Positions 1 to 11,900 of a stretch of DNA of 64,000 nt are shown here, piece after piece; positions within the stretch are counted from its first letter, which is position 1; each line of letters starts with the position of its first letter. This DNA comes from Brachionus plicatilis (Eukaryota > Rotifera > Eurotatoria > Ploima > Brachionidae). The stretch lies in contig QEOQ01000345.1 in NCBI GenBank assembly GCA_010279815.1, positions 43,733 to 107,732 of the forward strand, given 5' to 3'. The position numbers and the translations under genes were made by a program. The notes beneath the pieces were generated by a model, which worked only from the letters and a program-made list of their open reading frames with translations, had not been told where the DNA came from and searched no databases.

Positions 1-1
1 T

Positions 2-58
2 TACACTGGCTACGGTTATTATACAGGCACTTTGGTCGGCTACGGATATGGTTTTTAA
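2..58 (+). CDS. 3' end of Gly/Tyr-rich protein gene (partial)
   Basis: The window opens inside an open frame that reads 18 codons to a TAA stop. The peptide is almost entirely Gly, Tyr and Thr, with repeated GYGY units, and ends in GYGF. Such tails occur in secreted structural or antimicrobial Gly/Tyr-rich proteins of invertebrates. The start and most of the gene lie upstream of the window, so no function can be assigned. The composition differs sharply from the AT-rich DNA that follows at once, which supports real coding sequence. The next gene converges on it from the opposite strand, leaving about 70 bases for both 3' ends. Confidence 0.6.
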   Translation, partial: YTGYGYYTGTLVGYGYGF

Positions 59-129
59 CTTTTATCTTTAGCTTAATTATTTTCTGACTAATAAAATTTT
101 AAATTTAAATTTTTTTATTTTTTTTAAAT

Positions 130-345
130 TTATGAACAAAAATTTTTAACATTTCGACAACAAAAGCACCAATTATTGAAGCAACTAGCGCATAGATTAC
201 AGCATCTTATTGTCTCCACACACGGTCCACATTCACCTGCTTCACCTTGTTCCTTTTTTAATATTTTTTCATTTTGAAAATAGAACGCTTGATTAACTTT
301 TTGTTTGGGTTGTTCGACAGTTATTTTCGATTCTGTTTGATCCAT
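130..345 (-). CDS. small Cys-rich protein
   Basis: A 71-residue frame starting at ATG 345. The N-terminal half is hydrophilic and rich in Lys, Gln and Glu. The C-terminal 35 residues contain ten cysteines, including CGPC, RCC, two single Cys and CFCC. No signal peptide is visible. A consensus splice acceptor (TTTTTAG) ends directly before the ATG, and a donor-like GTAAAT lies about 45 bases upstream, so a 5'UTR intron is likely; the short upstream exon holds an ATG in another frame. The Cys-rich tail recalls small Cys-rich tail-anchored (CYSTM-like) or metal-binding proteins, but I do not recognise the family. Cys clustering makes a chance ORF unlikely. Confidence 0.5.
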   Translation of the reverse strand: MDQTESKITVEQPKQKVNQAFYFQNEKILKKEQGEAGECGPCVETIRCCNLCASCFNNWCFCCRNVKNFCS

Positions 346-2231
346 CTAAAAATAATCAAAAATTTAGGCAGCGTTTTAAAAGTTTTTTTAATCAAATTTA
401 CCTGTTTAAACTCGACATTTGAATTTGAACAAAAATGCTGTTTTTAATTTCTTCTTAGTATTAATCATTTCAAGAGAAATTGTTAATTCAAATATTAGAG
501 CTTAAATTAGTCATTTTAGTTTTTTAAGTTTTTTTTTAACAATAAAAAACTACTTGGCAAAAGGTATTTAAATATCTTTATTCAATATTTGTTTGGATAT
601 TATTTTATTTTAAAGATTCAAGTCCAAATTGCCTTTGAATATTTTGCATTTATTCTTATTTTGCACAAGTAGCTATTTTTACTTTTTAAAAAAAATTTGT
701 TATTCATTTTTAAAATATAACTCAAGGTAAAACTATTTGTTAAAAGAATTATAAAGAAAATAATAAAATGCGTATGCCCTCTAGTTTTCTTTTTAATAGA
801 ATAGAGACTTAAATGTAATTTTTTTAAAATAAATAGAAAAATTTATTTAAAAGAAGCCGTCAAACTTTTTAAATCTGCAAATCTCAGAAAATTGGCATTG
901 TGGAACAAAGAACAAAAGCAAAAATTTTAAATTAAATAACTTTTGTACTATGAGTCTAAAAATTGTTCAAGTTTACAAAGCACTAAATGTATTAGAAAGT
1001 CATTATTACAGACATTTAATTTAGATAGTACAAAGTCTGTATCATCTGATACATTTTTCAGAACAATTTCTAAACACATAGTAAAAAAATTATTTCATTT
1101 TAAAATTTTTGTTCTTATTCTTTTTCTAGTATAACATATTTATAGCTGAAGATTAACAGTCCCAGTTGATAAGGAGTAGACAGGCAGATATCCACCTCAA
1201 AAAAATTCAAGAAATCTAGCCTATATTTTCAATATTTCAAAATTTTCCATTATAATTTTCAAAATAATTTATTTACTCAGTTTGATACATAAATTTAATT
1301 ATAAAAAGATCAAGATATAAGAATAAATTTTCTTATTTTTTAAACACCGCATTTAAAAAATCAGACAGCTAGAAAAAAACATATAAAAAGAATAAACAAA
1401 AAATATCAAATTTAATTTAATAAAGGAGAAAAAACATAAAATCAATTTAATGAAAAGTTTTATAACTCAACCTCTAAGAATTATTTTCAGTCATTATTTA
1501 AAATTTATCCTTTTTTATAAGTAATCAAAATAGCGTTCTTCGTTCTTGACTATTTTTCCATAATTTTACATGCAACAGTAGTGATAGAACAGAGATAAAA
1601 AATTTATTCTTTAAAAATTAATAAAATCATTAGATTAATTAAGTTTTATAATTTAGAATTTTTATTTTGATCTTAGATTTTGATCTGAAACTTTTATTTG
1701 CCTTCATTAATCAAATTTCCTAATGGCCAGGATTAGTTGAGTCAGACACTCCGTGATCAAGCAAAAGAGCTAATATAGTTGACCTAAAATCCGAAATCTC
1801 CGAATTCGAAAATTTTGAAAATTTTTCAAAAGTGAGGTGAAGAAGAAAAATGGCTTACATAAGTCCAAAAGGCTGCACAACAAAAATAAATTACTTGATT
1901 ATTTTTTTCTGATAGTCTTTTAGAAAATCAAATAATTTACTACAAAAATAATAAAATTTTTAAACAGCACTTTTATTTCACATAGTTCGTAAAATAAATC
2001 TCATATTTTAAACATTCTTACACACAAAATCTAACCTAAGATTACGTAAAATTACATGTATTATGCTTTGTATAAATCTGAAAATTTAAAAAATAAAGAA
2101 AAAATTAAATTGATTTTTATTTTCTTAATCTTTTTTTTTCTAAACGAAATTGTCAAAATTAAAAAAAGTTTTTTATTTTGCTAAAATAATGAATAAAATT
2201 TTAAAACTTTTAAAATCACACGAGCAAAAAT
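346..2231. other. intergenic AT-rich spacer
   Basis: There is no convincing gene between the small Cys-rich gene and the dynein stop codon. The recognisable content is a decayed foldback element at about 892-1137. The rest is low-complexity A/T sequence with short chance ORFs. A polyadenylation region for the dynein gene must lie just below 2232, but no single AATAAA stands out from the background. Confidence 0.5.
892..1137. repeat. decayed foldback element, GGCATTGTG family
   Basis: The left end GGCATTGTGGAACAAAGAAC matches the arms of the better preserved hairpin at 15949-16282, and the interior shares TTGTTC, ACAAAG, GTATCA and TTCAGAACAATT blocks in the same order. The palindrome is eroded. 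The 63-codon ORF inside it is a by-product of the repeat. Confidence 0.5.
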
Positions 2232-2990
2232 CTAGTCGTCCAATTGACATAGACCAACTACTCCACGATTAATCCAGTGCGATTCGTATGTGTCTATAGG
2301 TATATTGATTGTAAAAACATAATTACTCGAATGTCCAGTTGTGGACAATTCTCCTCTTCTGAGGCTTGTTTTGTATACAGGACACCGGTAGGCGCTTTTA
2401 TCATCGGCTTTTTTCTCTGTGGGTATCAAATGCAAAATAGGTAGAGTATCGAATAAAATTTTCGGAAACGATTCTGTTAGTAGTTGAGTCTTGGTGCACC
2501 ATCTAGCTCCCTGCAAATGAATGCCATCAATGAATGCACCTTCAGCTGGTTTTATTCTTGGCTCAGCACTTTCATACTTAAAATGAAATTCAAGCAAATC
2601 AATGGGTATTTTGTGTTTTCGCGCATAGTTCTGCATTACACCTGTTAAAAACGACTGAGTGAAATAGAAACCAGAAATCCAGTAGACAACAGGTGAGCCA
2701 CGGTCTATCCACATTTGGAAAAAATTTAATCTCTTGCATAGATCAGTAATGTAATTTGCAAGCGGCTTCAACGATGGATATGACTTGGAGGCCCACAAGT
2801 CTGGTATTTTGTTCAGCAAAATTGAATGAAAAATTTGCTCCAACTCCGGAGTTATTAATATTTGTCCTTTAATTGCTTTTTTTACGTCATTTAAACTCTC
2901 TTTTATGCACAATAGGAGATTATTGTATCGAACTAATTCTTGAGTTAGGACCGTGTTCATTGATTCAGAATAAGATACTGGATAAGATAT
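2232..2990 (-). CDS. dynein heavy chain exon 14 (C-terminus)
   Basis: Residues 3894-4145. It starts [15 protein letters not shown] and includes [35 protein letters not shown] and the terminal [16 protein letters not shown] to CQLDD before TAG. The complete C-terminal domain is present, as in DNAH7-type chains. Confidence 0.93.
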   Translation of the reverse strand: MSYPVSYSESMNTVLTQELVRYNNLLLCIKESLNDVKKAIKGQILITPELEQIFHSILLNKIPDLWASKSYPSLKPLANYITDLCKRLNFFQMWIDRGSPVVYWISGFYFTQSFLTGVMQNYARKHKIPIDLLEFHFKYESAEPRIKPAEGAFIDGIHLQGARWCTKTQLLTESFPKILFDTLPILHLIPTEKKADDKSAYRCPVYKTSLRRGELSTTGHSSNYVFTINIPIDTYESHWINRGVVGLCQLDD

Positions 2991-5900
2991 CTTAAATTAA
3001 AAAATAAAAATATTTTTATGTCTTTCGAATTTAATTTTGTTGAATTTTTGTCGGTGCTTGTCAATTTTATGGGGTCTATTAAAACTCAAGATCAATGATC
3101 TTCAATTTTCAAGATCAGTGAAATTCAAGATCAGATTTTTCAATTACTGATACTCATTTTAATTACCTGATATTGGTTTTCAAGATCAAAAAATAAGTGT
3201 TACAAAAATTTTTTTTAATTAAAATCAATTAGGAAACAAATAAAAAAAATTAACAAGTTAATTATTTTTTTGGTCTTCCAACTTTTTATTTTGACTTTAA
3301 TGTTGTCTTTTGATAAACTCAGAGAAAAAACTGTTATATCGGATTGACTTAAAACAACCACAAGTTTAACATCGCCATATATACTTGTTGGTTAGCGATG
3401 CTTTAGTGTCCCACTTCATGAGTTTATTATCTTTCTTACAATATGGCGCGGTACTTGAAATTAATCGTTGAGAAATTAATTTTTTTTGAAATGAAAAGAA
3501 AAAGAGAGAGAGAACTTTGACTTAAAAAATCATGTAATTTTTGAGGAAAATGCTACGTAAAAATAAAACATCTTTCCATAGGACAACTTGAAGTTCATGA
3601 TCATGATCAAATGATCAAAACGTAATTCATTATAGTATTAATAAAAATGATGAAATCAGCTTATTTGAATTTTTTTAAAAATAAATATAAGACGTTTACC
3701 ATTTTAATTAAAGAAAAAAAACTTCTATTTTTCTTATTGATCTTTTATTGATTTTTCTAAAATCTTTTTTTTGAAAAAATTTAAAGTCTTTAATTAGAAA
3801 GAAAATTAACTAAACTTTTATCTGATGTAAAAATAAAATCTTGATCAATATTTTAAAACTTTGCAAAACAAAATTTAACTTTATTTAGCGGAAATACATT
3901 TTTATAAATATTTAAATGTAATTTAAAGCTATGATTTGGATACCTTAATGTGGATTTTAAATTTGATTAAACAAATAATGTTTAATAATGTTTAGTCATT
4001 TATTATTAAAAGAATTGAATAAAAAATACCTTTTGTTTCAATCAAAAACTAAAAATTTTGATTTGAAATTTACATTTGATCATGAACTTCAATTTGCCGT
4101 CAGTAGTAATGTCGTGAAAGATATTTATCTCAAAATCTTCAGAAAGATAAAATATCTGTTAAATAATAATTAAGCTAGAAAAAAGTTAAATATGTGTGAA
4201 AAAATTTATCAGAAATGAAAATAATATTTAGAAATAGTTTTGAAATTCAGCTTCGAATTCTTCAAATGTTGCAAATTTCTCACCTAACTTGATTTGTATT
4301 GATTTGCGTCATTTTTAAAAGTTGAAAATAAATGCTAAGCTTGTAGTATTTTTTGTTAATTATTTATTTGTTTGTTTATCTGTACCGAGCTAATGCTCCT
4401 TCAGAATATAAATATATTAAAAAAAAATTAAAATAAAGTTAAAAACGATATTTTGAAATCGAGTTACCATGAAGAAAAAAAGTCCAATTTAAAATGCTTG
4501 ATTTTTTTATATTAAATTTATATTATCAAATTATCAAAGAATTATAAAAGTATCCATTCATAGTTTATTCTTCAAGAAGATAAATTATCTGAATTATTTT
4601 TATGTCTTAATAGAGACAATAATTTTTTCTAAGACTTAGCTATATTTATTATTTATTTTCTAAATTAAAAATTAATTCGAGGAGAACCTCAGGCTGCTCA
4701 GAATGGAACTTAGTCCTTCTTTTTAGCCTAGCGTTAGTAAATAAAATGAGTTATATGAAAATATTTCTAATAAAATAAAATAAATTTATAGTATTTAGTT
4801 AATAGTTTTTTATGTAGAAACTATTGTTTCGAAGTCTAAGTAAAGCGAAGTGAACTTAGCGTTTAAAATATCATCTAATAAGTTAAATTCAAGAAAAAAT
4901 TTTGTAAATAAAGTTAAGTTATCAGAGTTTAAGTTAAAAAAAAATATTAAAATTCGGAGTATCTGAGTCTACGGTTCACGATATTGTGTGCTGTGTCAAA
5001 ATAAATTAAAAAATTTATTTAAAAAAAATGGCATTTATTATCTGTATTTTTTTGGTGCTAAAATACTTAAAAAATTTTCTCTTACTTGAATTGATCTGAT
5101 GTCAAACTCTTTGGGTAATCTTTTTAAAATGTCTTTAATAATTTCATCAATAAATTCTTGATTTGAATTTCGACTTGTCGGATTATCTCTGGGCAAAGTC
5201 AACAAAACTCCATCAAATAACTGCTGTGTTTCTTGAAAGTTACGAGTCAGCTCTGCGTTTGAACCAAGACCAAACGCTTCCGGTGGTGTTATTATTGGCA
5301 AGGAACGTATATAGTCAATAAATGCGTCATACGTATACTCTTTAGGCACATGGTACTTGTCCAAACCAAAGTAGCTATAATTTTCATTGTCTATCACATT
5401 TTCACAATAGAAAACATTCAACAAAGAATTGATTAAGCGTCGGTCATGAACGTCTGTCACTCTTCCTCCATAATTGCATTCGCCAGTTAAATAAGTCAAA
5501 GCGTCAAATTGAACTTTTTCATATGAATCCATGTAAAAATTAAGCTGACGCATTGATATATGCAAATCAGACTCGTTGAACTCGTATGGAATATTCCAAC
5601 CCAATGGACCGAACTTTTTGCGTTCTTCCACAACTACATGAAAAAAACACAAGCTGAAAAGTAACTTTTTCCATTTTATTTCATTTGTTTCACATGAATT
5701 AAAAAAGCTTGGATCCGCAATTGGGTCGTTTACAAAAGTTTTTAATAAACTTGATCTCAGACCTTTGGGTGGTTCATTGGTTATTTTAATTGAATTTTCA
5801 AGAACAGTCAATGGAAAATCGGCACTTGAATAAGTTGTCAACCAAAGTCTAAAATCAGCCTTGAGACTTTCTTTTTTCTGGACAAGCTAATAAATGAAAA

Positions 5901-8900
5901 TGTTTAATTAAACTAATGGTGGCATTTCTATTTATAAAGTCATAAATTCTTCCTATTTTAAATTTACTGGGGATCTATCAAAACATAGAAAACTAAACAA
6001 ATAGAATGAAAAATATAGAATTTTATTTAATATGGTTTTGTGAAATTCATTACAAAATGATAAATAGAACAGAAAAAAAGAATTCAATTGTTTTTGATTT
6101 TATCTGATTGAGCTTAATATTTTTATTGTTTTTGTTCTAAATTTCACAATATCTAATATATATGCGTAATACCATTACGTGGGAAGTTGATTTTAATGAT
6201 TAATATAATAAATGGAATGAGGGGTCATGTCCAGAATGTGATCAAGTGTTCACCAAAAAATGTGATCATTTTGATCACAAAAATATTAAGTTTTTTGTTG
6301 AAATCAAAAATTTTTTTCAATCTAGAAATTGCAAAATTTTAAAATTATGTAAATATTGAAATAAATAAAAAAAAAATTGCAACTCACCATAATAAACTAT
6401 AAATAAAGTTTTTGAAATAAATATTAAGATTTAAAAACCGTAAAAGAAAAGGCAATTTTTACAAAGAAATTGTTTTGGTCCCAGTAAAATCGTCCGATGC
6501 AGCTAAATTAGCTGCAAAAAAAGCATTAAGCATACAGTCAAAAGCGGTAGAATGTAGCATTTGTGGGCATCTTGAAGTTTAGGATCAAAAAAATCAGATC
6601 AAAAAGTAATTTTTTTATAACTTTTGAATGGTATTTGATTAAATCTCTCTGCAAAATGCTAAATAATGCAAAAAACATGCTGAATATTAGAATAGGCTCT
6701 GCAAAAACTCTGCATTTAAATTGCGCAGTTGAATTACATACTTTTTAATGACATGCATTTTCCTGCAAAATTGCAGAGTTTTTGCAGAGCCTATTCTAAT
6801 ATTCAGCATGTATTTTGCATTATTTAGCATTTTGTAGAGAGATTTAATCAAATACCATTCAAAAGTTATAAAGAAAAATGCTATTTGATCATCAAAAAGA
6901 TGCCTAACTTTAAGATGCCAGAAAAAAACTTTTGTTTAAAAATTTTAATTTAAAACAACAAAGAATATTTTACTTACAGTTTCACATGTGTATTCAATTT
7001 CCTGTAAAAATGAGGCGGCCAGATGACAATTTTGCAATACGATCCAGTAACCATTTGTCATTCCTTCTTCAATGTTTCTTAAGGCAATGGGTCCTTGTCC
7101 CTGGCCCAAAGAAATTGTGCGTATGTTATCCTTCATGCCATATTCGTCTGCCAGCTTGTACATGTGTGACAATGGATCAACTCCAGGTGATAGAATGAAA
7201 ATTAGCGGTATCTCTGGCCTTGAGTTTTTGAATATTTTTCCCAACGAAAAAGTTGGTGGCTCTACGAAAACGGCTCCCAGGTTGTCTACAACAAACTTGT
7301 GCGTTGCTGCAATTACTTTATCCTGACGAAATATTTTGAGCAAAATTAGCTTTTTAAATTTTGATATTGGCTTCTCATAAGGAATTTTGATATCTGTATT
7401 TTCCATAAAGTCTTTCCAAGCTTCTTCGTTTTTTCTTAAATGTTCCACAATTGATAAATTGGTCAAATCTTGGAATTTGTTCAATTCGATCCAGGTTTTA
7501 TCTGGCAACCATTTAGGAAATGGATTGGAAAAATAGGTCTCGATAGAGAGACCGCCAGTTAGAAAAAATTTTAGTTCTGAATCTTCTATTTCATCACTTG
7601 AAAATAAAATATATTAATTTGAGAACTGTTTTTAAAGATAATTACGAATTACTTGGTTTTTAGAATTGAAGTACAGAGCAAAAAAGAAAATAAAAACTTG
7701 TCCTTTTCGAATAGAGATTGGCAAATGTTGGTGTAAATTGAATATGTAAAATGTGAATTTAAATTTCTAATGCGTATATTTATGTCATTTGACTTTTCAC
7801 TCGAATCAATAGACTTAAAAAATTTAATAAAATTTTAAAGATAATTATTTAAAATTGATCTTAAAATAACTTAGAGACAAAGATGTTAAATAAAATAACT
7901 TCTTGCAAATATCATAATCCTAAATCTAATAAAAAAAAATATTAAAATAGAATATTGAGGTTAACTAATCAACAAGTAATACTGTATATATTTGTTTGTT
8001 TAACGAAGTGCTAAAAATTTGGGAAATTCAGCTTTGGGACATGCGCTGTATATCTGATCCATGTTATAATTAATTTAACTCAAGGTATATTCATTAAAAA
8101 TAGCTTAACCGATTAAGTTTAAAATTTAATTTTTTTTTTGGATTAAAACCACTTAAAATAAAAATTCAAATTAGATTTTATTTTGAATTTTAAAATTCGA
8201 CAAAAAAAAGAAAAATTAATTTTATTTTTTTTAAGTTAATGTCACTTTTAGAGCAGAGTTAAAACTAGATTTCATTTTCTTACCAAAATAATTATTCCGA
8301 AAAAAAAATTCTCTTAATGGCATTAAGATAATTTTTTTCAATTGTACTGAAGTCTTAGTTGAAATTTCATCATTTGATTTGTATTGTCATTATAAAAGAC
8401 GGTGTTTATTTTTAGAGCTTGTAAACTGTCTCTAATCATCTACGAAATTATTCAAGTCTTAATAGTCTAATGTCACTTCAACAAAATCATTGATTAGGTT
8501 TTAATACTGCGTTTAAACATTTTTATTTTTACCGTAGAAAAAAAAACTATTCACGGTAAAAATAATAATAAATAATATGTATTAGCTACTACAAAAGAAA
8601 TTGTGGAAAATTCTACTAAGAAGACTTTTATGGTACCTTTATACACCATAAAAAGAAGTCTTAAAAAATTTAATTTTAATTTGATTTTTTAAAATTATTT
8701 AAATCAAACTGAAATTTAATGAACTTCTTATTTAATTTTTTTCTCCATTTAATACTTAAAACTGGGATATTCTAAGGTTTTGGGTAAACCAGTACAAAAA
8801 GAACAAGACAAAATGTTTAAAATCTAACAAATATTTTTCTTAAAGTTAGTTCTTAAAGAAAAAAATTACGCTATAAGAAAATGCATTTAAAATAATAAAT

Positions 8901-11900
8901 TTTATAGCAAGGGCCAGATGTACTTTGGTGCATGGTCCGAAAGCTTGAAAAAAACTAGAAACATTTTTGCAAAGCTCTCAAAATTCTCTACAATAAAAGT
9001 GGAGGTTAGTTTTTTAAAAATGTAAAAAAAATTCAATTTTCAAAAATAAAAATCTTTGAAAAAAACCAATTTAGTTTTCAAAAAGTAGAGAAAATGCCTA
9101 ACTAAATGAATGTCATGTTAAAACTTTCAAAAATATTTTTGCTTTGTAAAATAAGTGGAGGTGAGGAAATTTTCAAAATTTGGGGGTCAGTGTTTTAGTA
9201 GGACCCTTATTTCTTCACTTCAAAAAAAGCTTGATTTTTAATTTTTTATCGCTAATCAAAATTTATTTATTTATGTATCTTTTCCTGTAGAAAAAAAATC
9301 GTCTTTCAATTTAATTTTTGAATTTTTTTAAAATTAATTTGACGCTCAAGAACATTTTTTAATGACTTTTTGATTAGAAATAATTCAACAAATTTTCATT
9401 TATTTAAATTCGAATAAATTCATTTTGTGACTAAAAATTTATTTTTGTCTCTATTTTTTCTGCCTGTTTTGGCCAGTTGGAAAAATTATTTTTCTTTAAA
9501 AAAAAAAAGCCAACTTACGTTTATATACAAATTTATGAACCAATTAAGTGAAAAATGATACATATGATCAATATTGGCCAATTCGGATATGGTAAAAAAC
9601 AGTACCGATGAATGTACAGCCACCTTTTTGTAATTATTTCTAGTTTTGTCAATCTCGAGTTCAGTTTCTTCGGCCTTTTGCTGCTTTTCTTCCAGCTCCT
9701 GTGCCAATTCTTTACTTTTGGACAATATTTGAACTGCTGTCTCATCCTCAAGTAGATCTCCCTGAGCAGTTGACAAAACATGAAGTATTTTATCTTCAAT
9801 TAATTTAGCCTGTTGTTTATTCTCTGCCGATTGAACAATCAGTTCATTTTTGATAGACTCAAGCTCGGGCTTTTCTTTGCTAGTCACAATGCCCAACAGT
9901 TGATCTTCTAGACCCGATTGGGTAATGACAAAATTTATTAGCTTCACTTTTACACTTGTCTCCGGCGAGTAGACCGGATTTCTGAGTCTAGTGGTCAAGT
10001 AAAGCCTAAAATCTTTGCTATACTCAATGATCATGTCTCCTACTTTGATGCAATCGGTGGAGTTATGCTTAAAAACAGCCTTTAAAAGCACTGGTTCCAA
10101 CTGAGGATCAATTTCTTCGGCTAAATCTTCAATCAGCAAAGGCTTTCCAAATTGGACACAATTTTCAATGTTTCTCAAAAAATTTTTCTCATTTTGCTTT
10201 ATTGTTTCCAATTGATTGGACTTTTCCATATTTTTGATCCATTTGTTGGCTTGACTTTGAGGATCGATCATCAAAGGCCATCGATTTGCATTGACCGATA
10301 TGATGCCATTTTCTATTGAAAAATTGTCCACTGGCAAACCATGACTTTTCCATTCTTGCATCTTAACTGCATCACCCAGTGTTTTAATCAAAGAAAATGA
10401 CTTTGATACTGGCAAAAATTTTTGTCTGCAAGCCTTGGTCCATTTTGAAACACACAGCTGTCTGTAGTGATTGGTAAAAGGTCCCAGATAGCCAATGATA
10501 GCCGATGAGACGAGAACATCGCCAATTATGTTATTGGCCAGAGTGGTCAGATCTTGAACTTGGCCTGTCCATCGTATTTTTTCACTGCTCAAACCTTTGA
10601 TTAATTTTTCAGATCGTGCTAATTTTAGCTTTGTGACGTGAATTTTTGATTCAAGTTCTTTTAGTTCAGCTTGTTTTTTGTCCAGTCGTTGATTCAGTAT
10701 GTCCAATTTAAGGATTATTTTGTCGAGTTCAGATTTTTTTAATTCCAAAGCTTTGGTTTTTTCAAATAGAACTTGTTCGGCTTGTTTCAAATTTTCCTTT
10801 TTGGGCTGAACAATTTTGTAAATTTTGTCATAAGAAACAATGGCAATGATCCATTTACATAGACCTTCACAAGCACTCGAAATGTTTTTGATTAAAGCTG
10901 GATTAAAGGCCGGATTTGTCAAGTAGTGATTTCGAATTTTGTCAATTGTACTTTGAGCAATGTTATTTTTGTCGAATTCTTTTAATTCATTCAAAAACTT
11001 CAGATCTCCAAGCATTCGCTTTGCTGCTGGCCAGTAATCTTCGTAAGGTTTACCATCTACAAGTTTTTTCTCGGACTTTATTCCTTTCATTATACAAACA
11101 GCTTCCATGACCAATCGAACTCCTGAAGGCGGATTTTGCATCGTTTTCATGGCTTGAAAAATTTTATTTTTTTTTTTTAATTTTATTGATCAATTCATTA
11201 AATAAATTAATTAAAAAATGGGTATTTAAAATTTTATTTAAGTTTTGAAATGATTTTGACAAGCTTTAACAAAATCTAATTTCTAGTTGTTTTTTTGACA
11301 CTTCGTTGTTCAGCTATCTAGCTATTCTAAGCCTTTTCTGATCTTAATAGAACTAATCGAACTAAATTAAAATATTAGGACACTATTTATTAGTTAAGAT
11401 TGAAAAAATTAAATTCAAGTTTTCAAAAGAACAGAAAAAAATTATAAAAAAATCTAATTAATTTTTCCCTACTAGTTCAAAATTCATTCTGTGAATGCAA
11501 CATTCATAGCTGCATCATTTAAAACCTTCTGGTAATACTCTGCAAATTAAACAGAGACTAAATTTTAATTTATTCTGGTGAAATTCTTTTTGCAGAAATT
11601 CACATAACTAATTTTGAACTTAAAATAAATAGATTTTTATTATTCTGTTCTGTTTTTAGTAGTAAAACTCAGAAAACCACTTTTTTTTATTTTTTTGAAC
11701 CACTTTCATTTACTACGCTTGTCTGCAAAATCTGTGCAAATTAACTGCGTTTTATTTTTAATACGACGTGTTATGATTCTGATTTTATCACTAATTTCAT
11801 TAAGTTAAATTAAATTCGAAAACTTTCTTTTTTTAAATTAAAATTCGAACTTAACTTTTATTTAAAAAACAATCTGAATTTTAAATAAATTCAACTAATG

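Larger units (their letters stand above)
2991..5085 (-). other. dynein intron 13
   Basis: A 2.1-kb intron containing a MITE (3581-4098) and two minus-strand LINE 3' ends (about 4355-4420 and 4670-4740). Confidence 0.6.
5878..6977 (-). other. dynein intron 12
   Basis: A 1.1-kb intron with a foldback element (6566-6919) inserted into, or next to, a coding-like relic on the plus strand (about 6200-6565). Confidence 0.6.

Noticed and set aside
3988..4173. A 61-codon ORF, also partly present near 38,270
   Set aside because: It lies in the right end of the GGCAA MITE and is not conserved as a frame.
6566..6919. microRNA precursor
   Set aside because: Arms are far longer than a miRNA hairpin, the element is multicopy, and a sister copy has a target-site duplication.
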